In this document: positions 34,833 through 43,185 of the stretch, piece by piece
Numbering within the stretch: the first letter of the stretch is position 1
Layout of the letters: each line of letters opens with the position of its first letter
Source: Paenacidovorax monticola
GTDB lineage: Bacteria > Pseudomonadota > Gammaproteobacteria > Burkholderiales > Burkholderiaceae_C
Assembly (NCBI RefSeq): GCF_014489595.1
Contig: NZ_CP060790.1
Coordinates: forward strand, 992,001-1,056,000
DNA: 64,000 nt
Reading direction: 5' to 3'
Notes under the pieces: generated by a model
Told to the model about the DNA's origin: nothing
The model's input: only the letters and a program-made list of their open reading frames with translations
The model's database searches: none
Position numbers and translations under genes: made by a program

Positions 34833-35351
34833 TTATTCGATGTCGAGGGCATCGCCATGCGACTCGGCGGGCGTGCCGCGCCGCATGTCGCGCACGGCCA
34901 CCACCAGCATGCCCACGGCCAGCACCAGCGTGGCCGCCGCACCCAGCGCCAGGGGGTAGCCCAGCACCGTGCTGTAGCTGGACAGGCCCGCCTGCACCTG
35001 GGCCCACGACCCCCACAGCAGCAGCGCCATGCACAGCACCACCAGCGCCTGGGACACCCAGAACAGCACCTTGCGCCCCACCGGGCCCACGCGCGAGGTC
35101 ACGAGATCAAAGCCCAGGTGGCTGCCTTCGAAGGCCGCGACGATGGCGCCGATCGCCACCAGCCACACGAAAAGCAGGCGCGAGATTTCCTCGTACGAGA
35201 CGATGCTCGTGTTGAACACGTAGCGCAGCACGACATTGACGAACACGGCGATCACCATGCCCGCGAGCGCGAGCACCATGGTCAGTTCGGCCAGCCGCTG
35301 CAGGCGTGGCTTGGCCCGCGGGCTGGATGAAGGATCTTGGGGCAGGCTCAT
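34833..35351 (-). CDS. dctQ: TRAP transporter small permease (DctQ)
   Basis: 172 residues with four hydrophobic helices and family motifs 'VFVNVVLRYVFNTSIVSYEE' and 'FVWLVAIGAIVAAFEGSHLG'. DctQ is the small membrane subunit that pairs with DctM. It overlaps gntK by 4 bases (ATGA), so kinase and transporter are made together. Confidence 0.95.
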   Translation of the reverse strand: MSLPQDPSSSPRAKPRLQRLAELTMVLALAGMVIAVFVNVVLRYVFNTSIVSYEEISRLLFVWLVAIGAIVAAFEGSHLGFDLVTSRVGPVGRKVLFWVSQALVVLCMALLLWGSWAQVQAGLSSYSTVLGYPLALGAAATLVLAVGMLVVAVRDMRRGTPAESHGDALDIE

Positions 35352-35920
35352 GCGGCACCTCCGGAGGCAGGTTCAGTCGGTTGCGGGGCGGTGGACGCGC
35401 CCCCGTGCACCCATTGCACGATGGCGTCCACCAGTTCGGACACGGGGCGCGTGGCGTCGAGCGTCAGCACGCCCGGCTCGCCCACGGGCGGCTCCAGCGT
35501 TGCGAACTGGTCGGCCACCAGCGCCGGTGAGAAGAAATGCCCGGGGCGGGCCTGCACCCGCGCCAGCGCGGCCTCGAAGTCCAGTTGCAGAAAGACGAAG
35601 CCCAGGGCGGGCTGGGCCTGGCGCAGCCGGTCGCGGTACTTGCGGCGCAGTGCCGAGCAGGTCAGCACCACGCCCTGCGGGGCCGCCTGCGGTGCGAGCA
35701 GCGCAGCCAGGCGGTCCAGCCAGCCGGTGCGGTCCGCATCGGTCAGGGCAATGCCGGCACGCATCTTGGCGATGCTTTCCGGCGCGTGGTAGGCGTCGCC
35801 CTCGTGCAGCGCCCAGCCCAGTGCCTGCGCGCAGGCCTGTGCCACGCTGGACTTGCCGCAGCCGGACACCCCCATGACCACGAGGGCGCTGGGCTGGAAT
35901 GATGAGATAGCGCTATCCAT
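35348..35920 (-). CDS. gntK: Gluconokinase
   Basis: 190 residues. The P-loop is 'MGVSGCGKSSVAQ', then 'LHEGDAYHAPESIAKMRAGI' (substrate-binding, D-x-x-H), 'RTGWLDRL' and 'VLTCSALRRKYRDRLR'. It phosphorylates gluconate to 6-phosphogluconate for Edd. The chosen start, ATG 35920, has no ribosome site: the upstream 15 bases are a T-rich run after a hairpin. The second to fifth codons are an operator palindrome. Alternative starts are ATG 35998, which would read through the hairpin, and the ATG at the P-loop; neither has a better ribosome site. Confidence 0.93.
   Translation of the reverse strand: MDSAISSFQPSALVVMGVSGCGKSSVAQACAQALGWALHEGDAYHAPESIAKMRAGIALTDADRTGWLDRLAALLAPQAAPQGVVLTCSALRRKYRDRLRQAQPALGFVFLQLDFEAALARVQARPGHFFSPALVADQFATLEPPVGEPGVLTLDATRPVSELVDAIVQWVHGGASTAPQPTEPASGGAA
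35906..35917. promoter_or_regulatory. LacI-family operator inside the gntK start region
   Basis: GATAGCGCTATC is a perfect 12-base palindrome with the central CG common to LacI-family sites. It forms codons 2-5 of gntK. An identical copy lies 148 bases away at 36054-36065. The shared sequence extends to TGGATAGCGCTATC. A repressor bound here would block elongation or translation start rather than RNA polymerase binding alone. Confidence 0.65.
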
Positions 35921-35935
35921 AGAGAAAAATAAAAA

Positions 35936-35955
35936 GCGAGGCCGTTTTTCCTCGC
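35936..35955 (-). terminator. Terminator-like hairpin in the gntK leader
   Basis: Read on the minus strand: GCGAGG, eight-base loop, CCTCGC, then a run of T with one A and finally the gntK ATG. This looks like an intrinsic terminator placed between the promoter region and the first codon of the operon. It may act as an attenuator, or as a structure controlling translation. Confidence 0.5.
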
Positions 35956-36053
35956 ACTGAATACAACACGGGGCGAATCGACGCCCTTCCCTCTTCATTT
36001 GCCACGGCAGTGAGCCCGTGGCCGAGGGTTAACAGCGATGTGTTCCGTGTTTG

Positions 36054-36065
36054 GATAGCGCTATC
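36054..36065. promoter_or_regulatory. LacI-family operator upstream of the regulator gene
   Basis: GATAGCGCTATC, identical to the copy at 35906-35917, ends 38 bases before the TTG start of the LacI-family gene. Centre-to-centre distance of the two copies is 148 bases, close to 14 helical turns, which would put them on one face of the DNA and permit looping. Confidence 0.7.
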
Positions 36066-36103
36066 ATAACCGCCACGATTCCATGATCCATCAGGACTAA
36101 CCC

Positions 36104-37132
36104 TTGACCGCCTCCCCCCGCCGCGCGCGCCGCTCCAGCGGCCGCATCACCCTCGCCGACGTGGCCCAGGCTGCGGGGGTGAGCCCGATCACGGTGTCTC
36201 GCGCCCTGCGCGAGGAGCGCAGCGTGGACCCGGTCCTGGTCCAGCGCGTGCGCGAGGCGGCCGATGCCCTGGGCTACGTGCCCGACCCCGCCGCGCGCGC
36301 CCTGGCCTCGCAGCGCAGCACCCAGGTGCTGGTGCTCGTGCCCATGCTGTCGAACACGCTGTTCGTCGATCTGCTTGAATCCGTGCACCGCGTGCTCTTT
36401 CCTGCAGGCTTCCAGCCGCTGATCGGCGTGACCCACTACGACAGCGCCGAGGAGGAACTGCTGCTGCGCACCTACCTGCCCCACCGCCCCGCAGGGCTGC
36501 TGGTGACAGGGTTCGACCGCAGCGAGACCGCGCGCCAGCTCATCGCGCGCAGCGGCGTGCCCTGCGTGCACCTCATGGAAACCAGCGAGGCGCCCGGCGT
36601 GCACTGCGTGGGCTTCTCGCAGGTGGATGCGGGCGCGGCCATCACGGGCCATCTGCTCGCACGCGGACGGCGGCGCATCGCGTTCTGCGCGGCCCAGCTG
36701 GACCCGCGCACCTTGCAGCGCGCCGAAGGCTACCGCCGCGCGCTGCGCGAAGCGGGCCTGTACGACCCGCAGCTTGAACTGCTGAGCCCGGAAAGCTCCT
36801 CCATCTCGCTGGGGGCACGCCTGTTCGAAGAGATGCTGCAGCGCATGCCGGGCATCGATGCGATCTTCTTCTGCAACGATGACATCGCCCAGGGAGGCCT
36901 GCTGGCCGCCAACCGCCTGCAGGTGCCCGTGCCCCAGCGCATCGCCGTGGCGGGCTTCAACGACCTGGCCGGCAGCGACCAGATGGTCCCGCCCCTCACC
37001 ACCGTGCGCACCCCGCGCGGCGAGGTCGGCCAGGCTGGCGCTTCCATGCTGCTGGGCCTGATGCGTGGCACCCCGGCCCCGGCCAGCTGCATTCAGCTGG
37101 GCTACGAACTCGTGGTGCGCGGCAGCACCTGA
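36104..37132 (+). CDS. LacI-family transcriptional regulator (GntR-like gluconate repressor)
   Basis: 342 residues from TTG 36104; the only in-frame ATG upstream is cut off by a stop. The HTH reads 'ITLADVAQAAGVSPITVSRALR' (residues 15-36) with hinge helix 'PDPAARALASQ'. The periplasmic-binding-protein-like effector domain includes 'GLLVTGFDRSETARQLIA' and 'FFCNDDIAQGGLLAANRL'. It is divergent from gntK-dctQMP-edd-eda and flanked by two identical palindromes, so it is very probably the gluconate repressor of this operon and of itself. Confidence 0.93.
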   Translation: MTASPRRARRSSGRITLADVAQAAGVSPITVSRALREERSVDPVLVQRVREAADALGYVPDPAARALASQRSTQVLVLVPMLSNTLFVDLLESVHRVLFPAGFQPLIGVTHYDSAEEELLLRTYLPHRPAGLLVTGFDRSETARQLIARSGVPCVHLMETSEAPGVHCVGFSQVDAGAAITGHLLARGRRRIAFCAAQLDPRTLQRAEGYRRALREAGLYDPQLELLSPESSSISLGARLFEEMLQRMPGIDAIFFCNDDIAQGGLLAANRLQVPVPQRIAVAGFNDLAGSDQMVPPLTTVRTPRGEVGQAGASMLLGLMRGTPAPASCIQLGYELVVRGST

Positions 37133-37148
37133 GCGGAACCAAAAAAGC

Positions 37149-37173
37149 AAAAGCCCGGCGTGGCCGGGCTTTT
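37149..37173. terminator. Bidirectional intrinsic terminator
   Basis: AAAAGCCCGGC (37149-37159), GTG loop, GCCGGGCTTTT (37163-37173). Perfect stem with A run before and T run after, so it works for the LacI-family gene on the plus strand and the OmpA-like gene on the minus strand. Confidence 0.85.
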
Positions 37174-37194
37174 GCGGTGGGCGCCGAAGGCTGC

Positions 37195-37716
37195 TCAGGG
37201 GGCCAGCGTGACTTCCACGCGGCGGGCCTGGGCGTTGGTGCCGCTGGCCTGGGTTTCCTCGGGCTTCTTGAGGTCGATCATGTCCTCGGCCACGCCCAGG
37301 GCCTTGAGGGCGTCGCGCACGGCGACGGCACGCTGCTTGGCCAGCTCGGCGTTCAGTGCCGCGTCGCCGGTGGCGTCGTGGAAGCCCGAGACCACGGCCT
37401 TCTTGCCGCCGGCCACGCCCTTGACCACGTCGGCCAGCGCCTCATTGGCGCCCGCAGCCAGTTCGGCCTTGGCCGTGGCGAAGTAGAACTTCACCACGCC
37501 GCCTTCGACCACCACCAGGGCCTCTTCGGCCACCACGGCGGCAGGCTGGGCAGCAGCGGGTGCGGCCGCTGCCGGCTTGGCGGCAGGCGCATGGGCAATG
37601 CCGCGCTTGTAGACCGTCACCCCCACGACGGTGGACACCACCAGCGCGATCAGGGCGAACAGGAACCCGAGGGCAAAGCGCTGCTGGCTATCGTCGTCAG
37701 AACTGCTGAAGGACAT
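37195..37716 (-). CDS. OmpA-family peptidoglycan-associated protein
   Basis: 173 residues from ATG 37716. One N-terminal membrane helix ('FALGFLFALIALVVSTVVGV'), a linker rich in Ala/Pro/Lys, then an OmpA_C-like domain: 'VVKFYFATAKAELAAGANEA', 'VVSGFHDATGDAALNAELAK' (with the peptidoglycan-contact Asp) and 'QRAVAVRDALKALGV'. It appears anchored in the inner membrane by an uncleaved helix rather than being an outer-membrane barrel. Divergent from the ChaC-like gene. Confidence 0.88.
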   Translation of the reverse strand: MSFSSSDDDSQQRFALGFLFALIALVVSTVVGVTVYKRGIAHAPAAKPAAAAPAAAQPAAVVAEEALVVVEGGVVKFYFATAKAELAAGANEALADVVKGVAGGKKAVVSGFHDATGDAALNAELAKQRAVAVRDALKALGVAEDMIDLKKPEETQASGTNAQARRVEVTLAP

Positions 37717-37775
37717 CTTCGAAACTCCGTAAATAATGGGGTGTTGGACAAAGCCATAGATTGTAGAGTGAAGCC

Positions 37776-38444
37776 ATGACGATGCTCGCTGCCCCCCTGC
37801 GCGATCCGGCCCCCATGCTGGCACGGGCCCTGGACGAATGGGGCGGCCGGCAGGACCTGTGGGTGTTCGGCTACGGTTCGCTGATCTGGCGGCCCGACTT
37901 CGATTTCGCCGAGCAGCGCCCCGCACGCGTGCACGGCTGGCACCGCGCGCTGAAGATGTGGAGCCGCATCAACCGGGGGACGCCCGAGTGCCCGGGCCTG
38001 GTGTTCGGCATGCTCTCGGGCGGCAGCTGCCGGGGCATGGTCTTCCGCGTGGAGCAGGCGCAGGTGCGCCAGGTGCTCGTCAACCTCTGGCAGCGCGAGA
38101 TGGCGATGGGCGTGTACGACCCGCGCTGGCTGCCCTGCCACACCGACCAGGGCGCGGTGCGCGCGCTGGCGTTCACGCTCTCGCGCAAGAGCCCGAGCCA
38201 CACGGGCGAACTGGCCGAGGGCGAATACCGGCGCATCTTCGCGCAGGCCCGGGGCATCTACGGCACCACGCACGACTATGCGCGGGCCACCTTCGACGAG
38301 CTGCGGCGCATGGGCATCCACGATCGGGCGCTGGGGCGCCTGCTCTCGTATGCCATGCAGCCAGGCCAAAAGACCGAGGACTTTTCCACGGATGCGGGAA
38401 ATAATGCCGAACCGCTGCGCAGCCCGGGCCCGGAGGGGGCCTAA
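37776..38444 (+). CDS. ChaC-like gamma-glutamylcyclotransferase
   Basis: 222 residues. Begins with the family hallmark 'WVFGYGSLIWRPDFDF', then 'RVHGWHRALKMWS' and 'CRGMVFRVE'. The catalytic Glu is expected in 'LWQREMAMGVYDPRWLP'. ChaC proteins cleave glutathione to 5-oxoproline and Cys-Gly in the cytoplasm. Start is ATG 37776 or the in-frame ATG 37782; neither has a strong ribosome site. It is 49 bases upstream of sodC on the same strand. Confidence 0.9.
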   Translation: MTMLAAPLRDPAPMLARALDEWGGRQDLWVFGYGSLIWRPDFDFAEQRPARVHGWHRALKMWSRINRGTPECPGLVFGMLSGGSCRGMVFRVEQAQVRQVLVNLWQREMAMGVYDPRWLPCHTDQGAVRALAFTLSRKSPSHTGELAEGEYRRIFAQARGIYGTTHDYARATFDELRRMGIHDRALGRLLSYAMQPGQKTEDFSTDAGNNAEPLRSPGPEGA

Positions 38445-38493
38445 AGTGCCGGGCGGATCAACCAACCACTACCCCCTACGGAGGAGTCTCGCC

Positions 38494-39018
38494 ATGAATG
38501 CACGCCTTACCCTTGTCTGCGCCGCCGCCCTCGCCCTGGCGGCCTGCGCCAGCACCCCTTCGGCCTCGGGGCCCGCTGCCGTCGCCAAGCTGGAGTCCAC
38601 GCGGGGCAACAGCACCACGGGCACCCTGCGCTTCGTCCAGGCGGGCGACGTGGTGCTGGTAAGCGGCGAGGTCCGCGGCCTCAAGCCCGGAGCCGAGCAC
38701 GGTTTTCACATCCATGAGAAGGGCGACTGCTCCAGCGGCGACGGCATGAGCGCTGGCGGCCACTTCAACCCGGGCGGCCAGCAGCACGGCCACTTCGGCC
38801 ACGGTGCCCACCACTCGGGCGACCTGCCCAGCCTGCGTGCCGACGCCAACGGCGTGGCCGTGGTGAAGTTCGAGTCGCGCACCTTCAGCGTGGGCAGCGG
38901 CGCCGCCGACATCGTCGGCCGGGGCCTGATCGTGCACCGCGACCCCGACGACTACACCACCCAGCCCACGGGCAACTCGGGCCCGCGCCTGGCCTGCGCC
39001 GTCATCACGCGCGGCTGA
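38494..39018 (+). CDS. sodC: Cu,Zn superoxide dismutase, periplasmic lipoprotein
   Basis: 174 residues from ATG 38494 with GGAGGAG upstream. A lipobox 'LAAC' near residue 17 indicates lipid anchoring. The metal-binding motifs are 'HGFHIHEKGDCS' (Cu ligands and bridging region), 'GGHFNPGGQQHG' (bridging and Zn His), 'HHSGDLPSLRADANG' (Zn His/Asp) and 'GLIVHRDPDDYTTQP'; the disulfide Cys is in 'RLACAVITRG'. It dismutates superoxide outside the inner membrane. Confidence 0.95.
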   Translation: MNARLTLVCAAALALAACASTPSASGPAAVAKLESTRGNSTTGTLRFVQAGDVVLVSGEVRGLKPGAEHGFHIHEKGDCSSGDGMSAGGHFNPGGQQHGHFGHGAHHSGDLPSLRADANGVAVVKFESRTFSVGSGAADIVGRGLIVHRDPDDYTTQPTGNSGPRLACAVITRG

Positions 39019-39031
39019 TCTCCGGCCGCCG

Positions 39032-39594
39032 TCAGCGCCGCGCCGCGCGTGCACGCAGCAGCGCGGCGGCCTGTGCCAGCGCCTGCACGGTGTCCACATC
39101 GACCACCGTGCCCTCGTCCTCGACGGTCACGAGCCGCAAACCGCCCAGGCGCGCCTGCTCACGCACTACAGGCGCGGCCCCCTGCTCTCCGCTCAGCCGG
39201 CCCAGTTCGGCACCGCAGGCCGCGCTGAATCCCACGGGGTGGCCTCGCTGCCCCTGGTAGACGGGCACGGCCACGGCGCAGGACCGCAGCGCCTCGGCCA
39301 CGGCGTGCAGTGTTTCGGGCTGCACCAGGGGGAGGTCGCCCGGCAGCACGAGCCAGCCGGGGGCGCCGGCCGTGGCCCGCACCGCCGCGGCGATCGAGTC
39401 ACCCATGCCCGGATGCCCCGGTCCTCCAGATGCCAGGGCAGGCCGCTGGCGCGCACGGCGTCGAGCGTGCGCTCCAGCACCTCGCGGCCTTCCAGCAGGG
39501 CCCGCAGCTTGTGCACCTGTCCGCCCGAGGCGCGAAAGCGCTCGCCCCGGCCTGAGGCCAGGACCAGCACCACGGGGCGGCCGGTGGCGGACAT
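39032..39594 (-). CDS. MobA/MocA-like nucleotidyltransferase, one apparent frameshift
   Basis: From ATG 39594 the frame reads 'VVLVLASGRGERFRASGG', the nucleotide-binding loop (L-A-x-G-x-G-x-R), breaks in the four-C run 39416-39419, and continues with 'HPGMGDSIAAAVRATAG', 'WLVLPGDLPLVQPETL' and 'GHPVGFSAACGAELGRLSG'. Restored length is 187 residues. This is the MocA / MobA-like group that transfers CTP or GTP to molybdopterin. It shares one base with the stop of the molybdenum-hydroxylase large subunit, so it is likely the dedicated cofactor-maturation enzyme. Confidence 0.87.
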
Positions 39595-41867
39595 CAGGCC
39601 AGCTTGAACGGCAGTTCGCGCGGCACCTTGCCCGTGAGGCGTGCCACGGCGTTGGCAAAGGCCGGCGCCAGCGGCGGCAGGCCCGGTTCGCCCATGCCCG
39701 TGGGCGGTTCGGCGCTGGGCACGATGTGCACGGCCATCTGCGGCATGTCGGTGATGCGCGGCACGGCGAAGTCGCCAAAGTTGCTCTGCTCCACCACGCC
39801 GTCCTTGAGCGTGATGGCCGCACCCGGCAGGCACATCGACAGGCCCATCAGCGCCCCGCCCTGCACCTGGGCTTCCACGCTCCTCGGGTTGACGGCCAGG
39901 TTGCAGTGCACGCCGGCCGTCACGCTGTGCAGCTTCGGCGTGCCGTCCTTCACCGAGGCCTCGACCACATAGGCCACCACCGAGCTGAACGACTCGTGCA
40001 GCGCCACGCCCCAGGCGCGGCCGGGTGCGAGCTTCTTCTTGCCATAGCCCGAGCGCTCCACCGCGAGCTGCAGCGCCGCCTTGTGGCGCGGGTGCTTGTC
40101 GCCCATGAGGCGCAGGCGGTAGGCCACGGGGTCCTGCTTCGTCGCGCGGGCCACCTCGTCGATCAGCGTCTCCATGGCGTAGGCCGTGTGGGTGGAGCCC
40201 ACGCTGCGCCACCAGAGCACGGGCACGTTGACCTGCGGGTGGTGCACCGACAGGCGCATGGGCACGTCGTAGGGCTCCTTCATGCCCTCGATGGCCGTGG
40301 CGTCCACGCCGTTCTTGACCATGAGGCCCTCGAACGGAGAGCCCTTGATGATGGACTGGCCCACGATCACATGGTCCCAGGCCAGGATGCGGCCCTGGTC
40401 GTCGAAACCGATCTCGGCGCGGTGCACGTGCAGGGGGCGGTAGTAGCCACCCTTGATGTCGTCCTCGCGGCTCCAGAGCGTGCGCACCGGGGCGCTGATG
40501 CCCGCCGCGCGCGCGGCCTTGGCCACGCCGCAGGCTTCCACCACGTAGTCGCTGGTGGGAATGGCGCGGCGGCCGAAGCCGCCACCGGCCATCTGCGTGT
40601 GCACCTTGATGGCCTGCGGCTGCAGGCCCAGCGTCTGTGCGGCAGCCATGGCGTCCAGGCCGGGCATCTGCGTGCCCATCCAGAGTTCGGCCTTGTCCGC
40701 ATCGAGCTTCACCGTGCAGTTCAAGGGCTCCATGGGCGCATGCGCGAGGTAGGGGAACACGAATTCGGCACTGATCCTGTGCGGCGCCCGGGCCAGCGGC
40801 GCCACGTCGCCCTCCATGGCCACCATGCCGGGCTTGGAGGCCAGTTCGCGGTACTGGGCCAGCAATTGCGCACTGTCGGCCTTCTCCACGGCACTGGTAT
40901 CCCATTCGAGCTTGAGCGCGTCGCGCCCCTGCTTGGCACTCCAGTAGCCGTCGGCCAGCACGGCCACGCCCTCGCCGCCCCGGTCGGTGGGCACGCGCAG
41001 CACGGCCTTGACCCCCTTGATGGCCTTGGCAGCGCTGTCGTCCACCGATTTCACCTTGGCGCCGAACACGGGCGGGCGCGCGACCACGGCCGTGAGCATG
41101 CCGGGCAGGCGCACGTCGATGCCGTAATCCTGCCGGCCGCTGGACTTGGCCTGGGCGTCCAATCGGCCCGTGGGCCTGCCGATGATGCGGAACTGCCTGG
41201 GGTCCTTGAGCACCACCTTCTCGGGCACGGGCAGCTTCATGGCGGCCTCGGCCAGATCGCCGTAGCCCAGCTTCTTGCCACCGGGGCCAATCACGAAGCC
41301 GCCCTGGGTGCGCAGCGCCGCAGCGCCCACGCCCCACTGCGCCGCAGCGGCCGAGACCAGCATGGCGCGCGTGCGCGCGCCCAGTTCGCGGTACTGCGTG
41401 AACGAGTTCTTGATCGAATTCGAGCCGCCCGTGAGGTGCATGCCGAAGGCCGGGTCCGCATAGGCCGGATCGGCGTCACCGTGCACGCTGCGCACCTTGG
41501 ACCAGTCGGCATCCAGTTCCTCGGCCAGGATCATGGGCAGGCCGGTCTGCACGCCCTGGCCGAAGTCCAGGCGGTTGATGGTGACCGTGACGGTGCCGTC
41601 GCGGTCGATGCGCACGAAGGCCGTGGGTTGCTCGAAGGGCTTGAGTCCGCCGGCCGCGGCAGCGCCCGCCCCCTGGGCCTGGCCCGCGAGCGGAAACGCG
41701 CCCAGCGCAAATCCCGAGGCGGCGGCCACTTTCAGGAAGGTGCGGCGCGCCAGTCCCTCGGTTGCTTCTGATTCCATAGCGCCCTGCGCTTGCTGCATGA
41801 GCGCGCGCAGGTGCCTGGGCATATGGGCACGGGCCTCGGCCCGGAAAGCGTCGGAGTCGAAATGCAT
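39594..41867 (-). CDS. iorB: Molybdenum hydroxylase large subunit (isoquinoline 1-oxidoreductase beta-like)
   Basis: 757 residues from ATG 41867, AGGAG upstream. A twin-arginine signal 'RRTFLKVAAASGFALGAF' lies at about residues 44-61 after an unusual soluble leader, pointing to periplasmic or membrane-facing location. Molybdopterin-binding motifs include 'GGGFGRRA', 'AHAPMEPLNCTVKLD', 'YRPLHVHRAEIGFD' and 'GMGEPGLPPLAPAFANAVA', with the catalytic Glu in the last. It hydroxylates N-heteroaromatic or aldehyde substrates with water oxygen. It pairs with the [2Fe-2S] subunit just upstream. Confidence 0.93.
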   Translation of the reverse strand: MHFDSDAFRAEARAHMPRHLRALMQQAQGAMESEATEGLARRTFLKVAAASGFALGAFPLAGQAQGAGAAAAGGLKPFEQPTAFVRIDRDGTVTVTINRLDFGQGVQTGLPMILAEELDADWSKVRSVHGDADPAYADPAFGMHLTGGSNSIKNSFTQYRELGARTRAMLVSAAAAQWGVGAAALRTQGGFVIGPGGKKLGYGDLAEAAMKLPVPEKVVLKDPRQFRIIGRPTGRLDAQAKSSGRQDYGIDVRLPGMLTAVVARPPVFGAKVKSVDDSAAKAIKGVKAVLRVPTDRGGEGVAVLADGYWSAKQGRDALKLEWDTSAVEKADSAQLLAQYRELASKPGMVAMEGDVAPLARAPHRISAEFVFPYLAHAPMEPLNCTVKLDADKAELWMGTQMPGLDAMAAAQTLGLQPQAIKVHTQMAGGGFGRRAIPTSDYVVEACGVAKAARAAGISAPVRTLWSREDDIKGGYYRPLHVHRAEIGFDDQGRILAWDHVIVGQSIIKGSPFEGLMVKNGVDATAIEGMKEPYDVPMRLSVHHPQVNVPVLWWRSVGSTHTAYAMETLIDEVARATKQDPVAYRLRLMGDKHPRHKAALQLAVERSGYGKKKLAPGRAWGVALHESFSSVVAYVVEASVKDGTPKLHSVTAGVHCNLAVNPRSVEAQVQGGALMGLSMCLPGAAITLKDGVVEQSNFGDFAVPRITDMPQMAVHIVPSAEPPTGMGEPGLPPLAPAFANAVARLTGKVPRELPFKLA

Positions 41868-41898
41868 GGTGTTCTCCTGGTGCGTTGCGGGCCGGCGC

Positions 41899-42360
<462 letters not shown>

Positions 42361-42451
42361 CGTGAGGCTCCTAGGGTTTGAAAGGCGGCGCTCAAAAGAA
42401 CAGCGCAAGCGGTTTGCGGCCCTGGAGGCAGCCGCTTTTGTCTTTTTAAAA

Positions 42452-42465
42452 GAATATTTATTCGA
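42452..42465. promoter_or_regulatory. TetR operator copy upstream of iorA
   Basis: GAATATTTATTCGA, an inverted repeat of GAAT/ATTC, is 92 bases before the iorA start and matches 13 of 14 bases of the site at 43088-43101 just upstream of the tetR-type gene. Two copies at the two promoters point to one shared repressor. Confidence 0.6.
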
Positions 42466-42496
42466 TTAAAGCAGGAAACGATGGTCTGTGCCAGCC

Positions 42497-43069
42497 TCAG
42501 GCCTTGAGCGCATCCCAGCACAGCCCGAAGGCCATCTGCTGCACGGCCTCGGTGTCGGGCAGCACCCTGGAGCGGATCAGGTTGCCCGTCTCTCGCACCG
42601 AACCGACCAGGCTGGCCGTGAGCAGCGGCACGGGAACGGGCTTGAGGATCTCCTGCCTCTGCCCCTCCTCCATGAGCGCGTAGAAGCCGGCCATGAGGCG
42701 GGCGGAGAATTCGCGATTGCCCTCGCTGAACCAGGGCGAGTTGTAGTACTGCTCCTGGAACACCACCTCGGCGTACTGGTCCAGCCGGTGGCGCAGCAGA
42801 TTGCTCCAGATGCGGCGCACCCGGGCGCGGTATGGCAGCCCGGGCTCCACGCCCTGCATGATGCGCGCGGCCGTCACGGTCTTGGCGTCCTGGTAGAGCT
42901 GGCTGATGAGCTCGTCCTTGGAGGGGTAGTAGACGTAGAGCGTGCTCGTGGCAATGCCCGCGGCGCGCGCGATCTCGGCCATGGTCAGGCCGCTCAGGCC
43001 CGTGCGGGCCACCAGATCGAAGGTGGCCTGCGCAATGGCCCGCTGCTTCTCGTCGTCCTTGGGTTTCAT
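42497..43069 (-). CDS. TetR-family regulator
   Basis: 190 residues. HTH domain is 'RAIAQATFDLVARTGLSG' then 'MAEIARAAGIATSTLYVYYPSKDEL' (residues 29-53). The ligand domain is a helical C-terminus with 'VVFQEQYYNSPWFSEG'. It is in the same direction as iorAB-mobA, 136 bases upstream, with its own operator. It is likely the repressor of the molybdenum-hydroxylase operon responding to a substrate or aromatic compound. Confidence 0.92.
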   Translation of the reverse strand: MKPKDDEKQRAIAQATFDLVARTGLSGLTMAEIARAAGIATSTLYVYYPSKDELISQLYQDAKTVTAARIMQGVEPGLPYRARVRRIWSNLLRHRLDQYAEVVFQEQYYNSPWFSEGNREFSARLMAGFYALMEEGQRQEILKPVPVPLLTASLVGSVRETGNLIRSRVLPDTEAVQQMAFGLCWDALKA

Positions 43070-43087
43070 CGAGCAACGACTATAGGC

Positions 43088-43101
43088 GAATATTCATTCG
43101 A
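43088..43101. promoter_or_regulatory. TetR operator at the tetR promoter
   Basis: GAATATTCATTCGA lies 18 bases upstream of the TetR start, with arms CGAAT/ATTCG. It is the second copy of the element at 42452-42465. Autoregulation is the simplest reading. Confidence 0.6.
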
Positions 43102-43185
43102 CAACAATGGACCTGAGCGGCATCCACACGCCAGCCTTGACGCCCGCCATCTTGCCTGCCCCACGCGAGGGGCACAATCAGGGGC

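Noticed and set aside
31071..35330. Open frame of 1419 codons on the plus strand opposite edd, dctP, dctM and dctQ
   Set aside because: It is the antisense shadow of real genes with recognisable families on the minus strand. The translation is His/Arg/Gly-rich low-complexity sequence typical of high-GC antisense frames.
35921..35998. Upstream start of gntK at ATG 35998
   Set aside because: It would translate through the hairpin and adds an Arg/Lys-rich segment foreign to gluconokinases. Kept only as an alternative because the chosen start lacks a ribosome site.
39193..41337. Second 714-codon minus-strand frame inside the hydroxylase large subunit
   Set aside because: Alternate frame of iorB that merges with the true start of the MobA-like gene; low-complexity Arg/Gly translation over the iorB part.
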